DNA of 64,000 bases, taken from Streptomyces sp. DG1A-41 (lineage in GTDB: Bacteria > Actinomycetota > Actinomycetes > Streptomycetales > Streptomycetaceae). The position numbers and the translations under genes are program-made. Where the stretch lies: NCBI RefSeq assembly GCF_037055355.1, contig NZ_CP146350.1, forward strand, positions 3,185,001-3,249,000, given 5' to 3'. Below, in pieces: positions 1-8,277 of the stretch. Numbering within the stretch: the stretch's first letter is position 1; each line of letters opens with the position of its first letter. The notes below the pieces were generated by a model, which had not been told where the DNA came from, did no database searches, and saw only the letters and a list, made by a program, of their open reading frames with translations.

Positions 1-1
1 A

Positions 2-73
2 CTGCTCGGCGTCCGGCGCACGGTGGCCCACCGCGCGGAACCCACCGAGTGCAGGGAGTCGAGCCGCCCGTGA
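2..73 (+). CDS. C-terminal end of an upstream gene (partial)
   Basis: An open frame enters from the left window edge and stops with TGA at 71-73, giving a 23-residue tail rich in Arg and Glu. Its stop overlaps the GTG at position 70 in a GTGA arrangement, the same coupling used at later junctions of this polysaccharide operon. That overlap is the only reason to call it coding. It is probably the end of another polysaccharide gene, but nothing in the tail identifies a family. Confidence 0.45.
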   Translation: MLGVRRTVAHRAEPTECRESSRP

Positions 74-1542
74 CCGCCGAACGTACCGTCACTCCCCCCG
101 GTGGCGTGCCACCGGAGCGAGGATTCCCACCCGTCTCGGTCATCCACCCGCGCGGCGCCGGCGGCGGCTTGCGGCTCCCCGCCGGGCGGCGGACCGCCGG
201 GCGGCGCACCGCCGGGCTGCCCCTGCTCGCCGCGGACGCGGCCGCCGCGCTCACCGCCGCCCCCGCACTCCCGCATCCCCTGATGACCGCACCCCTGCTG
301 CTCGCCGTCCTCTGTCTGAACGCCCGGGCGGCTCTGTACCGCCCCGCCGCCGTGCCCGCCGTCCTCGACGAACTCCCCGCCGTCTGCGCACGGATCACGG
401 TGAGCTGGTGCGCGCTCGCGGCCGTGGTCGCGGCGCTCTCCCCCGCACATGCCCTGTCCGTCCGTACGCTGCTGACCGGCTGCGTCCTGCAGTCGGCGGC
501 GAGTTGGACGGGCCGCGGCGCGGTGCACTGGCACCGCCGCCGGACACTGACCCGCCACCCCGCCGCGGCCCTCGTCGTCGGCCCGGCCGCCACCGCCCCG
601 CGTGTGGCCGCCGCCTTCCTGCGCCACCCCGGGTGCGGCCTCAGACCGGTCGGCGTCCTCGCCGACGGCGGGGCCGGTGGCGAGGAGCTGCCGGTGCTCA
701 GCACGGACGAGGAGGCGCAGCGGGCCGTCATCCAGAACAACGTGCGGGCCGTGCTCATCGTGGGCCCCGTAGGAGAACACGCCCCTCTGCTACGGAAGCT
801 GGCCGCGGCCGACTGCGTGCTCTGGGAGGTCGACGCGGACCTGCCGGCACCCGAGCGGGCCGGGGACACGGCATACGACGAGGCCGGACACACGCCCCGC
901 CGCCGGTCCCAGGGCGAGCGGATCGCGGGCTTCTCCTGCCGTCGCCTGGATGTCGGGCGACGCCCCGACAGCCCTGCCAAGCGGGTCCTCGACGTCCTTG
1001 TCTCCGGGATTCTGCTCCTCCTCGCCGCCCCGGTGCTGCTGGTCTGCGGGGTCGTACTGCGGGTCAGCGACGGGCCCCGGGTGCTCTTCCGCCAGGAGCG
1101 CGTCGGCAAGAACGGCCGCCCCTTCACGCTGCTGAAGTTCCGCACCCATCGCCCGGCCGACCCGCACGAGGCGGCGACCCGCTGGAGCGTGGCGGGCGAG
1201 CGGAACATGAGTCGCTTCTGCCGCTTCCTGCGCCGCACCTCGCTCGACGAGCTGCCCCAGCTGTGGAACGTCTTCCGGGGCGACATGACCCTGGTCGGGC
1301 CGCGCCCCGAACGGCCCTACTTCGTCGCCGTGTTCAGCCAGACCTACCCCGGTTACGCCGCCCGGCACCGCATCCGGACCGGCCTCACCGGGCTTGCCCA
1401 GATTCACGGGCTGCGCGGCGACACCTCCATCGAGGACCGCGCCCGGTTCGACAACGCGTACATCGACGACTGGTCGCTGTGGCAGGACGTCTGCATCCTG
1501 CTGCGCACCGCCGCCACGCTGGTCCGGCCGACGGGGAGCTGA
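70..1542 (+). CDS. Exopolysaccharide polyprenyl-phosphate sugar transferase (initiating, WcaJ/PglC type)
   Basis: This enzyme would start repeat-unit synthesis by moving a sugar-1-phosphate from a nucleotide sugar to undecaprenyl phosphate in the membrane. The N-terminal half holds hydrophobic segments and a Rossmann-like CoA-binding region (about residues 160-280). The C-terminal 200 residues are the bacterial sugar transferase domain: a membrane re-entrant helix beginning KRVLDVLVSG, then FRQERVG, LLKFRT, the hallmark RRTSLDELPQLWNV and DMTLVGPRPERP, and RTGLTGLAQ. I chose GTG at 70 because it overlaps the previous stop and follows a GGGAG ribosome site. An in-frame start at 49 also exists. 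The next gene begins 7 bases after the stop, so this is the first complete gene of the polysaccharide operon. Confidence 0.9.
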   Translation: MTAERTVTPPGGVPPERGFPPVSVIHPRGAGGGLRLPAGRRTAGRRTAGLPLLAADAAAALTAAPALPHPLMTAPLLLAVLCLNARAALYRPAAVPAVLDELPAVCARITVSWCALAAVVAALSPAHALSVRTLLTGCVLQSAASWTGRGAVHWHRRRTLTRHPAAALVVGPAATAPRVAAAFLRHPGCGLRPVGVLADGGAGGEELPVLSTDEEAQRAVIQNNVRAVLIVGPVGEHAPLLRKLAAADCVLWEVDADLPAPERAGDTAYDEAGHTPRRRSQGERIAGFSCRRLDVGRRPDSPAKRVLDVLVSGILLLLAAPVLLVCGVVLRVSDGPRVLFRQERVGKNGRPFTLLKFRTHRPADPHEAATRWSVAGERNMSRFCRFLRRTSLDELPQLWNVFRGDMTLVGPRPERPYFVAVFSQTYPGYAARHRIRTGLTGLAQIHGLRGDTSIEDRARFDNAYIDDWSLWQDVCILLRTAATLVRPTGS

Positions 1543-1548
1543 ACACCG

Positions 1549-2907
1549 GTGAGCCACGCATGCGCCCCGCCCGCCGCGCGCGGGCTGGCACCCGTCCTGC
1601 CGGTGGTCGCGGTGATCGCCCTGCTCGCGCTGCCCGTCGCGCCGGGCGGGGAGGGCGGCGCGACCCTCGCCGACGCCGCCTCCGGTGCCGTCGTACTGTG
1701 CTGCGCCGTACGTCTGCTGTACCTCCGGCGACGCCCCCTGTCGCCCACCGCCGCCGTGGTCCTGGGCCTGCCCGTGGTGGGGATCGCGGTCGCGGCCGCG
1801 GGAGCCGAGGTGCCGGGCACGGCGGTCGCGGGCTTCTCGCGCTATCTGCAGATCTTCGTCCTCGTCCCGGCCGCCGTCCTGCTGCTCGTCCGCGACCGGC
1901 GGGACGTCCGGCTGCTGGCCTGGTCGGTGGTGGCGCTCGCGGTGTGGCAGGGAGCCGTCGGGGTGCACCAGTACGCGACCGGGACCGGTGCCTCGTACAT
2001 GGGCCGGGAGATCCGCGCCGTCGGCACCTTCGGCCCCGGCGACATCATGGGGATGGCGACCGTGGTCGCCTTCGGGCTGGTGTGCGCGGTGGGGCTGGCA
2101 CTGGGCACTGCACCGGTAGGCAGGAGACACCCCCTTGCTCCAGCGGAGCCGAGCGCTCGGGCACGGGTGTGTGCCCTGATGTGCGCGCTGCTGCTGGTGG
2201 TGCCGCTGGCGGTGTCCTTCAGCCGGGGCGCCTGGATCGCGACGGCCCTCGCCTGTACGGCGCAACTGGTCCTGGCGGGCCTGCGACGCGCGGTCAGGGT
2301 GGGCGCGGTCGTGGCCGCCGTCGCCGTGATCCTCGTCGGCGGGTTCGGTGTCGGCTCCGCGCTGCTGCAGGAGAGGCTCAGCAGCATCGGGCAGGTCGCC
2401 GACGCTCCCGACCAGTCGGTCGCCGACCGGTACGCCCTGTGGGCGGCAGCCGCCGGAATGTGGCGCGAGCGGCCGCTGACGGGCATCGGCCTCAAGGGTT
2501 TCCCCGAGCACCGCGACGGGCACGCCTCGTTGGCGCTGTCGTCGGGCAGTGACACGGAGGGCGCGGGCGCGGCGTACCGGAAGCAGCCGCTGCTGTCCCC
2601 TCACAGCATGTACCTGCTGGTGCTGGGCGAGCAGGGGCTGATCGGGCTGCTGACGCTGGCGGGGAGCTGGCTGGCGCTGCTGGTGCTGGGACTGCGCAGG
2701 CTGGCTCGGGCCCGGCGAGCGGGGGATCCCGGGCTCGACTGCGCGCTCGTCGCATGGGGCCTGTTGGTCTGGCACCTGGTCAACTTCGCGTACGCCGACA
2801 TCGGCGGCCCCTCGACCGTGCTCACCGCCGTCTGCCTCGGCCTGTCGGCGTGGTGGGCGCTGGCAGGTCCCGACCCGACCGTCCCCGAGGAGGCCGCGGC
2901 ACGATGA
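1549..2907 (+). CDS. O-antigen ligase / Wzy-like polysaccharide polymerase
   Basis: This is a polytopic membrane protein of 452 residues with roughly ten hydrophobic segments. The loop around FSRGAWIA and the large external loop before PLTGIGLKGFPEH match the O-antigen ligase/Wzy (PF04932-type) fold, where the external loop carries conserved Arg and His. It would polymerise or ligate lipid-linked repeat units outside the membrane. GTG at 1549 follows GGGGAG inside the previous gene. The stop overlaps the next start as ATGA. Ligase and polymerase cannot be told apart from sequence, but the neighbours (initiating transferase, flippase, Wzz-like protein) favour the polymerase of a Wzx/Wzy-type pathway. 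Confidence 0.8.
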   Translation: MSHACAPPAARGLAPVLPVVAVIALLALPVAPGGEGGATLADAASGAVVLCCAVRLLYLRRRPLSPTAAVVLGLPVVGIAVAAAGAEVPGTAVAGFSRYLQIFVLVPAAVLLLVRDRRDVRLLAWSVVALAVWQGAVGVHQYATGTGASYMGREIRAVGTFGPGDIMGMATVVAFGLVCAVGLALGTAPVGRRHPLAPAEPSARARVCALMCALLLVVPLAVSFSRGAWIATALACTAQLVLAGLRRAVRVGAVVAAVAVILVGGFGVGSALLQERLSSIGQVADAPDQSVADRYALWAAAAGMWRERPLTGIGLKGFPEHRDGHASLALSSGSDTEGAGAAYRKQPLLSPHSMYLLVLGEQGLIGLLTLAGSWLALLVLGLRRLARARRAGDPGLDCALVAWGLLVWHLVNFAYADIGGPSTVLTAVCLGLSAWWALAGPDPTVPEEAAAR

Positions 2908-4550
2908 CCGTCACCCCGCCACGGGCCCAGGACGCCACCGCCCCTCTGGCGCGCGCCGGCGCCGACGGCCCGGAGACCGGCGGCACCGGGCCCGTCTCGC
3001 AGGGTTTCCTCGCCAGGGCCGCCCTCGTGACCGTCGCGCTCTCCCTGGCCGGTGCTCTGCTGGGCCTCGGCCGGGACCAGGTGCTGGCCCACCTCTTCGG
3101 AGCGGGGAGCGAGACGGACGCCTTCCTGGTCGCCTGGACGGTGCCGGAGTTCGCGGCGACGCTGCTGATCGAGGACGGTCTGGCCTTCGCGCTCGTACCG
3201 GCGTTCAGCGCGGTCCTGGCCCGCCGCGCCGGGGACGGCACGGGCGACCCGGTGCGCGCCCTGGTCCGCCGCACGCTGCCCCGCCTGGCGCTGGCGTTCT
3301 GCGTGGCGTCGGCGCTGGTCGTCTGGGGGGCGCCGTACCTGGTCCAGCTGCTGGCGCCAGGGCTCCCGGACCCCGGGCTCGCTGTGGACTGCACCCGGTT
3401 GACCGGCACCTGCGTACTGACCTTCGGCCTCGCCGGCTACTGCAGCGCGGCCCTGCGCGCGCACCGCCGGTTCGTCGCGCCCGCGGCCATCTACGTGGCC
3501 TACAACGCGGCCATCATCACGGCGATGTTCGCCCTCGGCGCGCGCTGGGGCGTACGGGCGGCGGCGGTCGGCGTCGCGGTGGGCGGCGCACTCATGGTCG
3601 TCATCCAACTGCCTTCGCTGCTACGGCGGTTGCACTGCAGGCGGGTCCCGGAGACAGCCCCGGCAGCCGGAGAGGTATCCCGGCACACCATGAACCTCGC
3701 CCTGATCGTCACCGTCCTGCTCTTCGCCCTGTGCCGCCAGTCCCAGGTTCTCGTCGAGCGTTTCCTGGCCTCCTCGCTCCCCGTCGGCGCCATCTCGCAT
3801 CTGAACTACGCCCAGAAGGTGGCCCAGATGCCGATGGTGATCGCCCTCATGCTGTGCACGGTCACCTTCCCGGTCGTGTCGCGGGCGCTGGCCGACGGCG
3901 ACACCGAGCGGGCCCGCGACCGCGTCGAGCGCGACCTCCGGGCGGTGTCGTCCTTCGTGCTGCTCGGCACCGCGGTCGTCGTCGCCTGTGCCCCGCAGCT
4001 CGTCCACGTCCTGTTCCAGCGTGGCGCGTTCACCGCGCAGGACACCGCGGCCACCGCCGCCGTCATGCGCGTGTACGCGCTCGGGCTGCTCGGTCACGCC
4101 CTGGTGGGCGCGCTCGTCCGGTCGTATTTCGCGGCGGGGCGGCCCACCTGGTACCCGGTGGCCGCGATGACCGCCGGGATCTTCGCCACCTCGTGGATCG
4201 GCGCGGTGACGGCCGGCTCGTGGGGCGTCCTGGGGATCACCGCGGCCAACGCCGCCGGCATCACCCTCACCGCCCTGATCCTGCTGTACGGCATGGAGAG
4301 GCACGGCGTGCCGATCCGCGTCCGGCCGCTGCTGGCCGCGATGGGCGGGCCGCTGCGCGCGGCGGTGGTCGCCTGTGGCGTGGGCGGGTTCTGCGCGAGC
4401 CTCGTCGACTCCCCCATCCTCGGGTTCGCCGCCGGCGGCACGGCCGTGACCATCGTCTTCTTCCTGCTCGCCCGGATGCCGGGCGAGCACCGCCTCGCAT
4501 CCGCAGTCCGCACCGTCACCCGGAGGCTTCCGCATGCTCGTTTCCGCTGA
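2904..4550 (+). CDS. MurJ/MviN-type lipid II flippase-like protein
   Basis: This 548-residue membrane protein has about fourteen hydrophobic segments and belongs to the MOP exporter superfamily, MurJ branch. Characteristic pieces are GLGRDQVLAHLFGAGSETDAFLVAW near the N-terminus and LNYAQKVAQMPMVIALMLCTVTFPVVSR in the middle. In this operon it probably flips the lipid-linked repeat unit, taking the place of Wzx, rather than lipid II. The ATG at 2904 overlaps the previous TGA. The C-terminus overlaps the next gene by 17 bases. The separate essential MurJ of the cell would be elsewhere. Confidence 0.85.
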   Translation: MTVTPPRAQDATAPLARAGADGPETGGTGPVSQGFLARAALVTVALSLAGALLGLGRDQVLAHLFGAGSETDAFLVAWTVPEFAATLLIEDGLAFALVPAFSAVLARRAGDGTGDPVRALVRRTLPRLALAFCVASALVVWGAPYLVQLLAPGLPDPGLAVDCTRLTGTCVLTFGLAGYCSAALRAHRRFVAPAAIYVAYNAAIITAMFALGARWGVRAAAVGVAVGGALMVVIQLPSLLRRLHCRRVPETAPAAGEVSRHTMNLALIVTVLLFALCRQSQVLVERFLASSLPVGAISHLNYAQKVAQMPMVIALMLCTVTFPVVSRALADGDTERARDRVERDLRAVSSFVLLGTAVVVACAPQLVHVLFQRGAFTAQDTAATAAVMRVYALGLLGHALVGALVRSYFAAGRPTWYPVAAMTAGIFATSWIGAVTAGSWGVLGITAANAAGITLTALILLYGMERHGVPIRVRPLLAAMGGPLRAAVVACGVGGFCASLVDSPILGFAAGGTAVTIVFFLLARMPGEHRLASAVRTVTRRLPHARFR

Positions 4551-5295
4551 CCGCGCCCCTTCCGCCGCCCCCGACAGGCCCCGGCGCAGACCGGGCCCGC
4601 CCGCCTGGGTGGCGATGTACCACTCCGTCGGTGACTGCTCCGACGACCCGTACCGCGTCACCGTCTCACCCGGCCGTTTGGACCGGCAGCTCGGCTGGCT
4701 CCGCCGCCGGGGCCTGCGCGGCGTCGGGGTGCACGAGCTGCTCGCCGCGCGCGCCCGGGGAGAGGGACAGGACCTGGTGGGGCTGACCTTCGACGACGGG
4801 TACGCCGACTTCCTCACGCACGCCCTGCCGCTGCTGCGCCGCCACGCCTGCGGCGCCACCCTGTTCGTGCTGCCGGGCAGGCTGGACGGCGAGAACGCCT
4901 GGGACCCGCGCGGTCCGCGCAAGCCCCTGCTGTCGGCGGATGGCATCCGGCACGCCGCCGCCGAGGGCGTCGAGATCGGCTCGCACGGCCTCACGCACGT
5001 GGACCTGACCCGGGCCGACGACGCCCTGCTGCGCGCCGAGGTGAGGGACAGCAGAGCAGCGCTCCGCGAGGTGACCGGGGCGGACGTCCACGGCTTCTGC
5101 TACCCGTACGGACGGTTGGACCGCCGCGCCGTCGACGCCGTGCGGGACGCGGGCTACGGCTACGCCTGCGCCACCGACCCCAGTGACCTGTCCGGCCTTC
5201 TCGCCATCCCCCGCGTGCACATCGGCGAACGGGACACGGCCTGGCGGCTGCGCCTCAAGCGCCTGCTGCGCCGCCACCCCGTCGAGGGAGTGTGA
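4534..5295 (+). CDS. Polysaccharide deacetylase (NodB-like, CE4)
   Basis: This metal-dependent deacetylase has 253 residues. It shows the NodB motifs in order: LTFDDGYADF (motif 1, catalytic and metal Asp), EIGSHGLTHVDL (motif 2, metal-binding SHxxTH) and FCYPYGRLDRRAV (motif 3). It would remove N- or O-acetyl groups from the nascent polysaccharide. No signal peptide is evident, so it may act on lipid-linked intermediates in the cytoplasm. The start lies inside the end of the flippase gene (17-base overlap), which indicates translational coupling. Confidence 0.88.
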   Translation: MLVSADRAPSAAPDRPRRRPGPPAWVAMYHSVGDCSDDPYRVTVSPGRLDRQLGWLRRRGLRGVGVHELLAARARGEGQDLVGLTFDDGYADFLTHALPLLRRHACGATLFVLPGRLDGENAWDPRGPRKPLLSADGIRHAAAEGVEIGSHGLTHVDLTRADDALLRAEVRDSRAALREVTGADVHGFCYPYGRLDRRAVDAVRDAGYGYACATDPSDLSGLLAIPRVHIGERDTAWRLRLKRLLRRHPVEGV

Positions 5296-5304
5296 GCCTC
5301 AGCC

Positions 5305-6477
5305 ATGCCCGGGCTGAAGGCCCTGCACATCATCACCGGCCTCGGCGTCGGCGGTGCCGAACAGCAACTCCGGCTGCTGCTGCGCCACCTGCCCGCCGAC
5401 TGCGACGTCGTGACCCTCACCAACCCCGGCCCGGTCGCCGAGGGCCTGACGGCGGACGGTGTCCGCGTCATCCACCTCGGCATGTCCGGCAACCGTGACC
5501 TGTCCGCCCTGCCCCGTCTGCTCCGCCTGATCCGGTCCGGCCGCTACGACCTCGTCCACACCCACCTCTACCGGGCCTGCGTCTACGGCAGGATCGCCGC
5601 GCGCCTGGCGGGCGTCCGGGCCGTGGTGGCCACCGAACACTCCCTCGGCGGCACACAACTGGAGGGTCGCGCCCTGACCGCCGGCGTGCGCGCGCTGTAC
5701 CTGGCCAGCGAGCGGCTGGGCCGCACCACGGTCGCGGTCTCGCCCACGGTGGCCGACCGGCTCCGGCACTGGGGCGTGCCCGAGCCGCGCATCGAGGTGG
5801 TGCCCAACGGCATCGATGTGGCCCGCTTCCGCTTCGACCCGGTCAGCCGCGAGCACACCCGCCACCGTCTCGGACTGCCACAGGACGCGTACGTCGTCGG
5901 CGGCATCGGCCGGCTGACCGCGGGCAAACGGTTCGGCGTCCTGATCGGCGCCCTGACTCGGCTCCCCCGCGATTACCGGCTCCTGCTGGTCGGCGGTGGC
6001 CCGGAGGAGAACGTGCTGCGGCGCACCGCCGAGCGGGCCGGGGTGACCGACCGGGTGCTGTTCACCGGCGAACGGCCGTACGACGCAGGCACCCGCGGAC
6101 TCGATCTGCCGGCGTTGACCTCGGCGATGGACGTGCTCGCCTCGCCCAGCCCGGAGGAGGCCTTCGGCCTCGCCGTCGTGGAGGGCCTGGCTGCGGGGCT
6201 GCCGGTACTGTACGCCTCCTGTCCGGCCGTCGAGGACCTCCCGCCGCACCTCGCCGCCGGGACCCGCCGGGTGCGGGGCGGCGCGGACGCGTTCGCCCGC
6301 GCCCTGGCCGAGACCCGCACCCTGACCGAGGCCGGGCGGTCTCGTCCGCCGAGCCGCCCCGTCTCCGCCGCCGCCCGCCACTACTGCATCACGCGCACCG
6401 CCGCACGGCTCATGAACGTGTACGCGGCCGCCGTCTCCCGCTCGTCACCGTCTCCTCTGGAAGTGGCCCTCTCATGA
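5305..6477 (+). CDS. Glycosyltransferase family 4
   Basis: This is a 390-residue GT-B fold retaining glycosyltransferase. The N-terminal nucleotide loop GLGVGGAEQQL, the acceptor segment HTHLYRACVYGR, the linker VPNGIDVARF, and the C-terminal EX7E-type donor motif (EEAFGLAVVE) are all in the expected order. It would add a sugar to the polyprenyl-linked repeat unit at the inner membrane face. Spacing from the deacetylase gene is 9 bases, and its stop overlaps the next ATG (ATGA). The donor sugar cannot be predicted. Confidence 0.9.
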   Translation: MPGLKALHIITGLGVGGAEQQLRLLLRHLPADCDVVTLTNPGPVAEGLTADGVRVIHLGMSGNRDLSALPRLLRLIRSGRYDLVHTHLYRACVYGRIAARLAGVRAVVATEHSLGGTQLEGRALTAGVRALYLASERLGRTTVAVSPTVADRLRHWGVPEPRIEVVPNGIDVARFRFDPVSREHTRHRLGLPQDAYVVGGIGRLTAGKRFGVLIGALTRLPRDYRLLLVGGGPEENVLRRTAERAGVTDRVLFTGERPYDAGTRGLDLPALTSAMDVLASPSPEEAFGLAVVEGLAAGLPVLYASCPAVEDLPPHLAAGTRRVRGGADAFARALAETRTLTEAGRSRPPSRPVSAAARHYCITRTAARLMNVYAAAVSRSSPSPLEVALS

Positions 6478-7130
6478 CCTCCACCACCGAATCTCCGGCA
6501 ACCCAGACACCTCCGGCACCCCCGGCAATCCCCACAGTACCGGCCCGCCGGCACTCCGTACTGAGGCGCCCGAGAGCTCTGCCGCCGTGGTCCCTGCTCA
6601 CGGCCGGCGCCCTCACCGGTGCCCTGGCCGGCGGCATCTACGGCGCCCTCACGCCGCCCGCGTACTCGGCCACGGCCTACGTCCTCGCCGTACCGACCGC
6701 GAAGTCGGACCCGCAGGCGGCGCTCGGCTTCGCCCAGGCGTACGGCCGCGTCGCCACGCAGCTCGCGGTGCTGGCGGACGCCCAGGTGGAGGCGGGCGTG
6801 CCGACGCGGACGCTACGCGAGAGCGTGCGGTCGGCGACCTCCCCGGACGCGCCGATGGTCGCCGTGACGGCCACCGCCGCACGCCCCGGTCTCGCCGTCG
6901 ACATGGCCACCGCGGTCACCCGTGCGCTGACCCGGCACGCCCACCACGCCAAGGACGCCACGCAGGTCGAACTCCAGCAGTTCTCCCGGGCCGTCAAGCC
7001 CACCGAACCGTCCTCGGCGTCCCCCGTGCTGACCGGCCTGGTGGGCGCGAGCGCGGGCGGCCTGCTGGGCGGCCTCGCGCTGCTGGTCCGCCCGCGCCGC
7101 ACCGCCGCCGACGGGCACGGGCAGCGGTGA
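6474..7130 (+). CDS. Wzz/YveK-like chain-length determinant protein
   Basis: This 218-residue protein has two membrane segments bracketing an extracytoplasmic region. The first follows a Pro-rich cytoplasmic tail (PPWSLLTAGALTGALAGG). The second is near the C-terminus (TGLVGASAGGLLGGLALLV) and ends in an Arg-rich tail. This is the layout of polysaccharide co-polymerases, though it is shorter than classic Wzz and lacks an attached tyrosine kinase domain. It would control chain length of the polymer made by the upstream Wzy-like protein. It is coupled to both neighbours by ATGA and GTGA overlaps. Confidence 0.75.
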   Translation: MTSTTESPATQTPPAPPAIPTVPARRHSVLRRPRALPPWSLLTAGALTGALAGGIYGALTPPAYSATAYVLAVPTAKSDPQAALGFAQAYGRVATQLAVLADAQVEAGVPTRTLRESVRSATSPDAPMVAVTATAARPGLAVDMATAVTRALTRHAHHAKDATQVELQQFSRAVKPTEPSSASPVLTGLVGASAGGLLGGLALLVRPRRTAADGHGQR

Positions 7131-8251
7131 GCGCGACGCTGCAGGCCTGCGCCGGAACCCTGCGGGCCGAACTGTGCACGGACGAGCGGGACTTCACCGC
7201 ACTGGGCCCGGCCTGGGAAAGGCTGTACCGCAGGTGCGGTGCGGCGACGCCGTTCCAGAGCCACGCCTGGCTGCACTCGTGGTGGACGTCGTACGGCAGG
7301 CCCGGCCGGCTGCGGCTGGTGCTGGTGCGCGACGGCGGCGAACTGCGGGCGGTCGCACCGCTGATGCTCCTCGGGCCTCCGTTGCCCCGGCTGGTCCCTC
7401 TGGGCGGGTCGATCTCCGACTTCGGGGACGTACTGCTCGACGACGAACACGCCGACCGGGCGACGGCCCCACTCACCGAAGCCCTGTCGGCCGCTGCCCG
7501 CACCGCGCTGATCGACTTCCGCGAAGTACGGCCGGGCGGCGCGGTCGAACGCATCTACGACCACTGGCGCGGCCCGCGCCGCCGGGTGCGCGATTCGCTC
7601 TGCATGGAGCTGCCCGCCGTACCTCTGGAGGAGCTGACGGCCCAGCTGCCCGTCCCGAAAGCCCGGCGGGCGCGGGCCAAGCTGCGCAAGCTGACCGCGC
7701 TGGGCGTGGCGGATCGGACCGTGCCCCCCGACGAGGTGGCCGCGGCGCTGAGACGGCTCCTCGCGCTGCACCGGTTGCAGTGGCAGGGCCGCCGGGTGAC
7801 GCCGGAGCACCTACGGGAGCGGTTCGCCGAGCACCTCGTGCGCGCGATCGGTCCGATGGTGCGCTCCGGCGACGCCATGATCACCGAGTTCCTGCTGGAC
7901 GGCGAGGTGGTGGCCGTCGACCTGGCACTGCTGTCTCCGCACTTGGCGGGCTGCTATCTGTCCGGCGTCCACCCCGTGCTGCGCGAGCGGAAGGCGGACA
8001 TCGCCGTGATGCTGCTGGAGGCCTGCGCCCGGTACACCGCCGACGGCGAGCGCGGCACGCTCAGCCTGCTGCGCGGCAGCGAGCCGTACAAGCGCCAGTG
8101 GGCCCCGGAACCCGTCGTCAACCAACGGTTGTTGCTGGCCCGGCGGCGTACCACCCCGCTGCTGTCGGCGGTCGTCTGCGAGGTCGCCGCACGCAGCCAT
8201 GTCAAAGGACTCGTGCGCCGGTGGAAGGAGCAGGGCGGCGGCAGGACCTGA
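7127..8251 (+). CDS. FemAB/CelD-like GNAT acyltransferase
   Basis: This 374-residue protein belongs to the acetyltransferase family seen in CelD/BioF2-like polysaccharide genes. It has a conserved ATPFQSHAWLHSWW near the N-terminus, and the C-terminal GNAT half contains AVDLALLSPHLAGCYLSGVHP and a final LLRGSEPYKRQW. It may acylate or aminoacylate the polysaccharide. The GTG at 7127 overlaps the Wzz-like stop (GTGA), so translation is coupled. It is the last gene of the forward polysaccharide operon and converges on the GH26 gene 26 bases downstream. Confidence 0.8.
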   Translation: MSATLQACAGTLRAELCTDERDFTALGPAWERLYRRCGAATPFQSHAWLHSWWTSYGRPGRLRLVLVRDGGELRAVAPLMLLGPPLPRLVPLGGSISDFGDVLLDDEHADRATAPLTEALSAAARTALIDFREVRPGGAVERIYDHWRGPRRRVRDSLCMELPAVPLEELTAQLPVPKARRARAKLRKLTALGVADRTVPPDEVAAALRRLLALHRLQWQGRRVTPEHLRERFAEHLVRAIGPMVRSGDAMITEFLLDGEVVAVDLALLSPHLAGCYLSGVHPVLRERKADIAVMLLEACARYTADGERGTLSLLRGSEPYKRQWAPEPVVNQRLLLARRRTTPLLSAVVCEVAARSHVKGLVRRWKEQGGGRT

Positions 8252-8277
8252 GCCCACCGCCCCTCGGACCGGCGGGG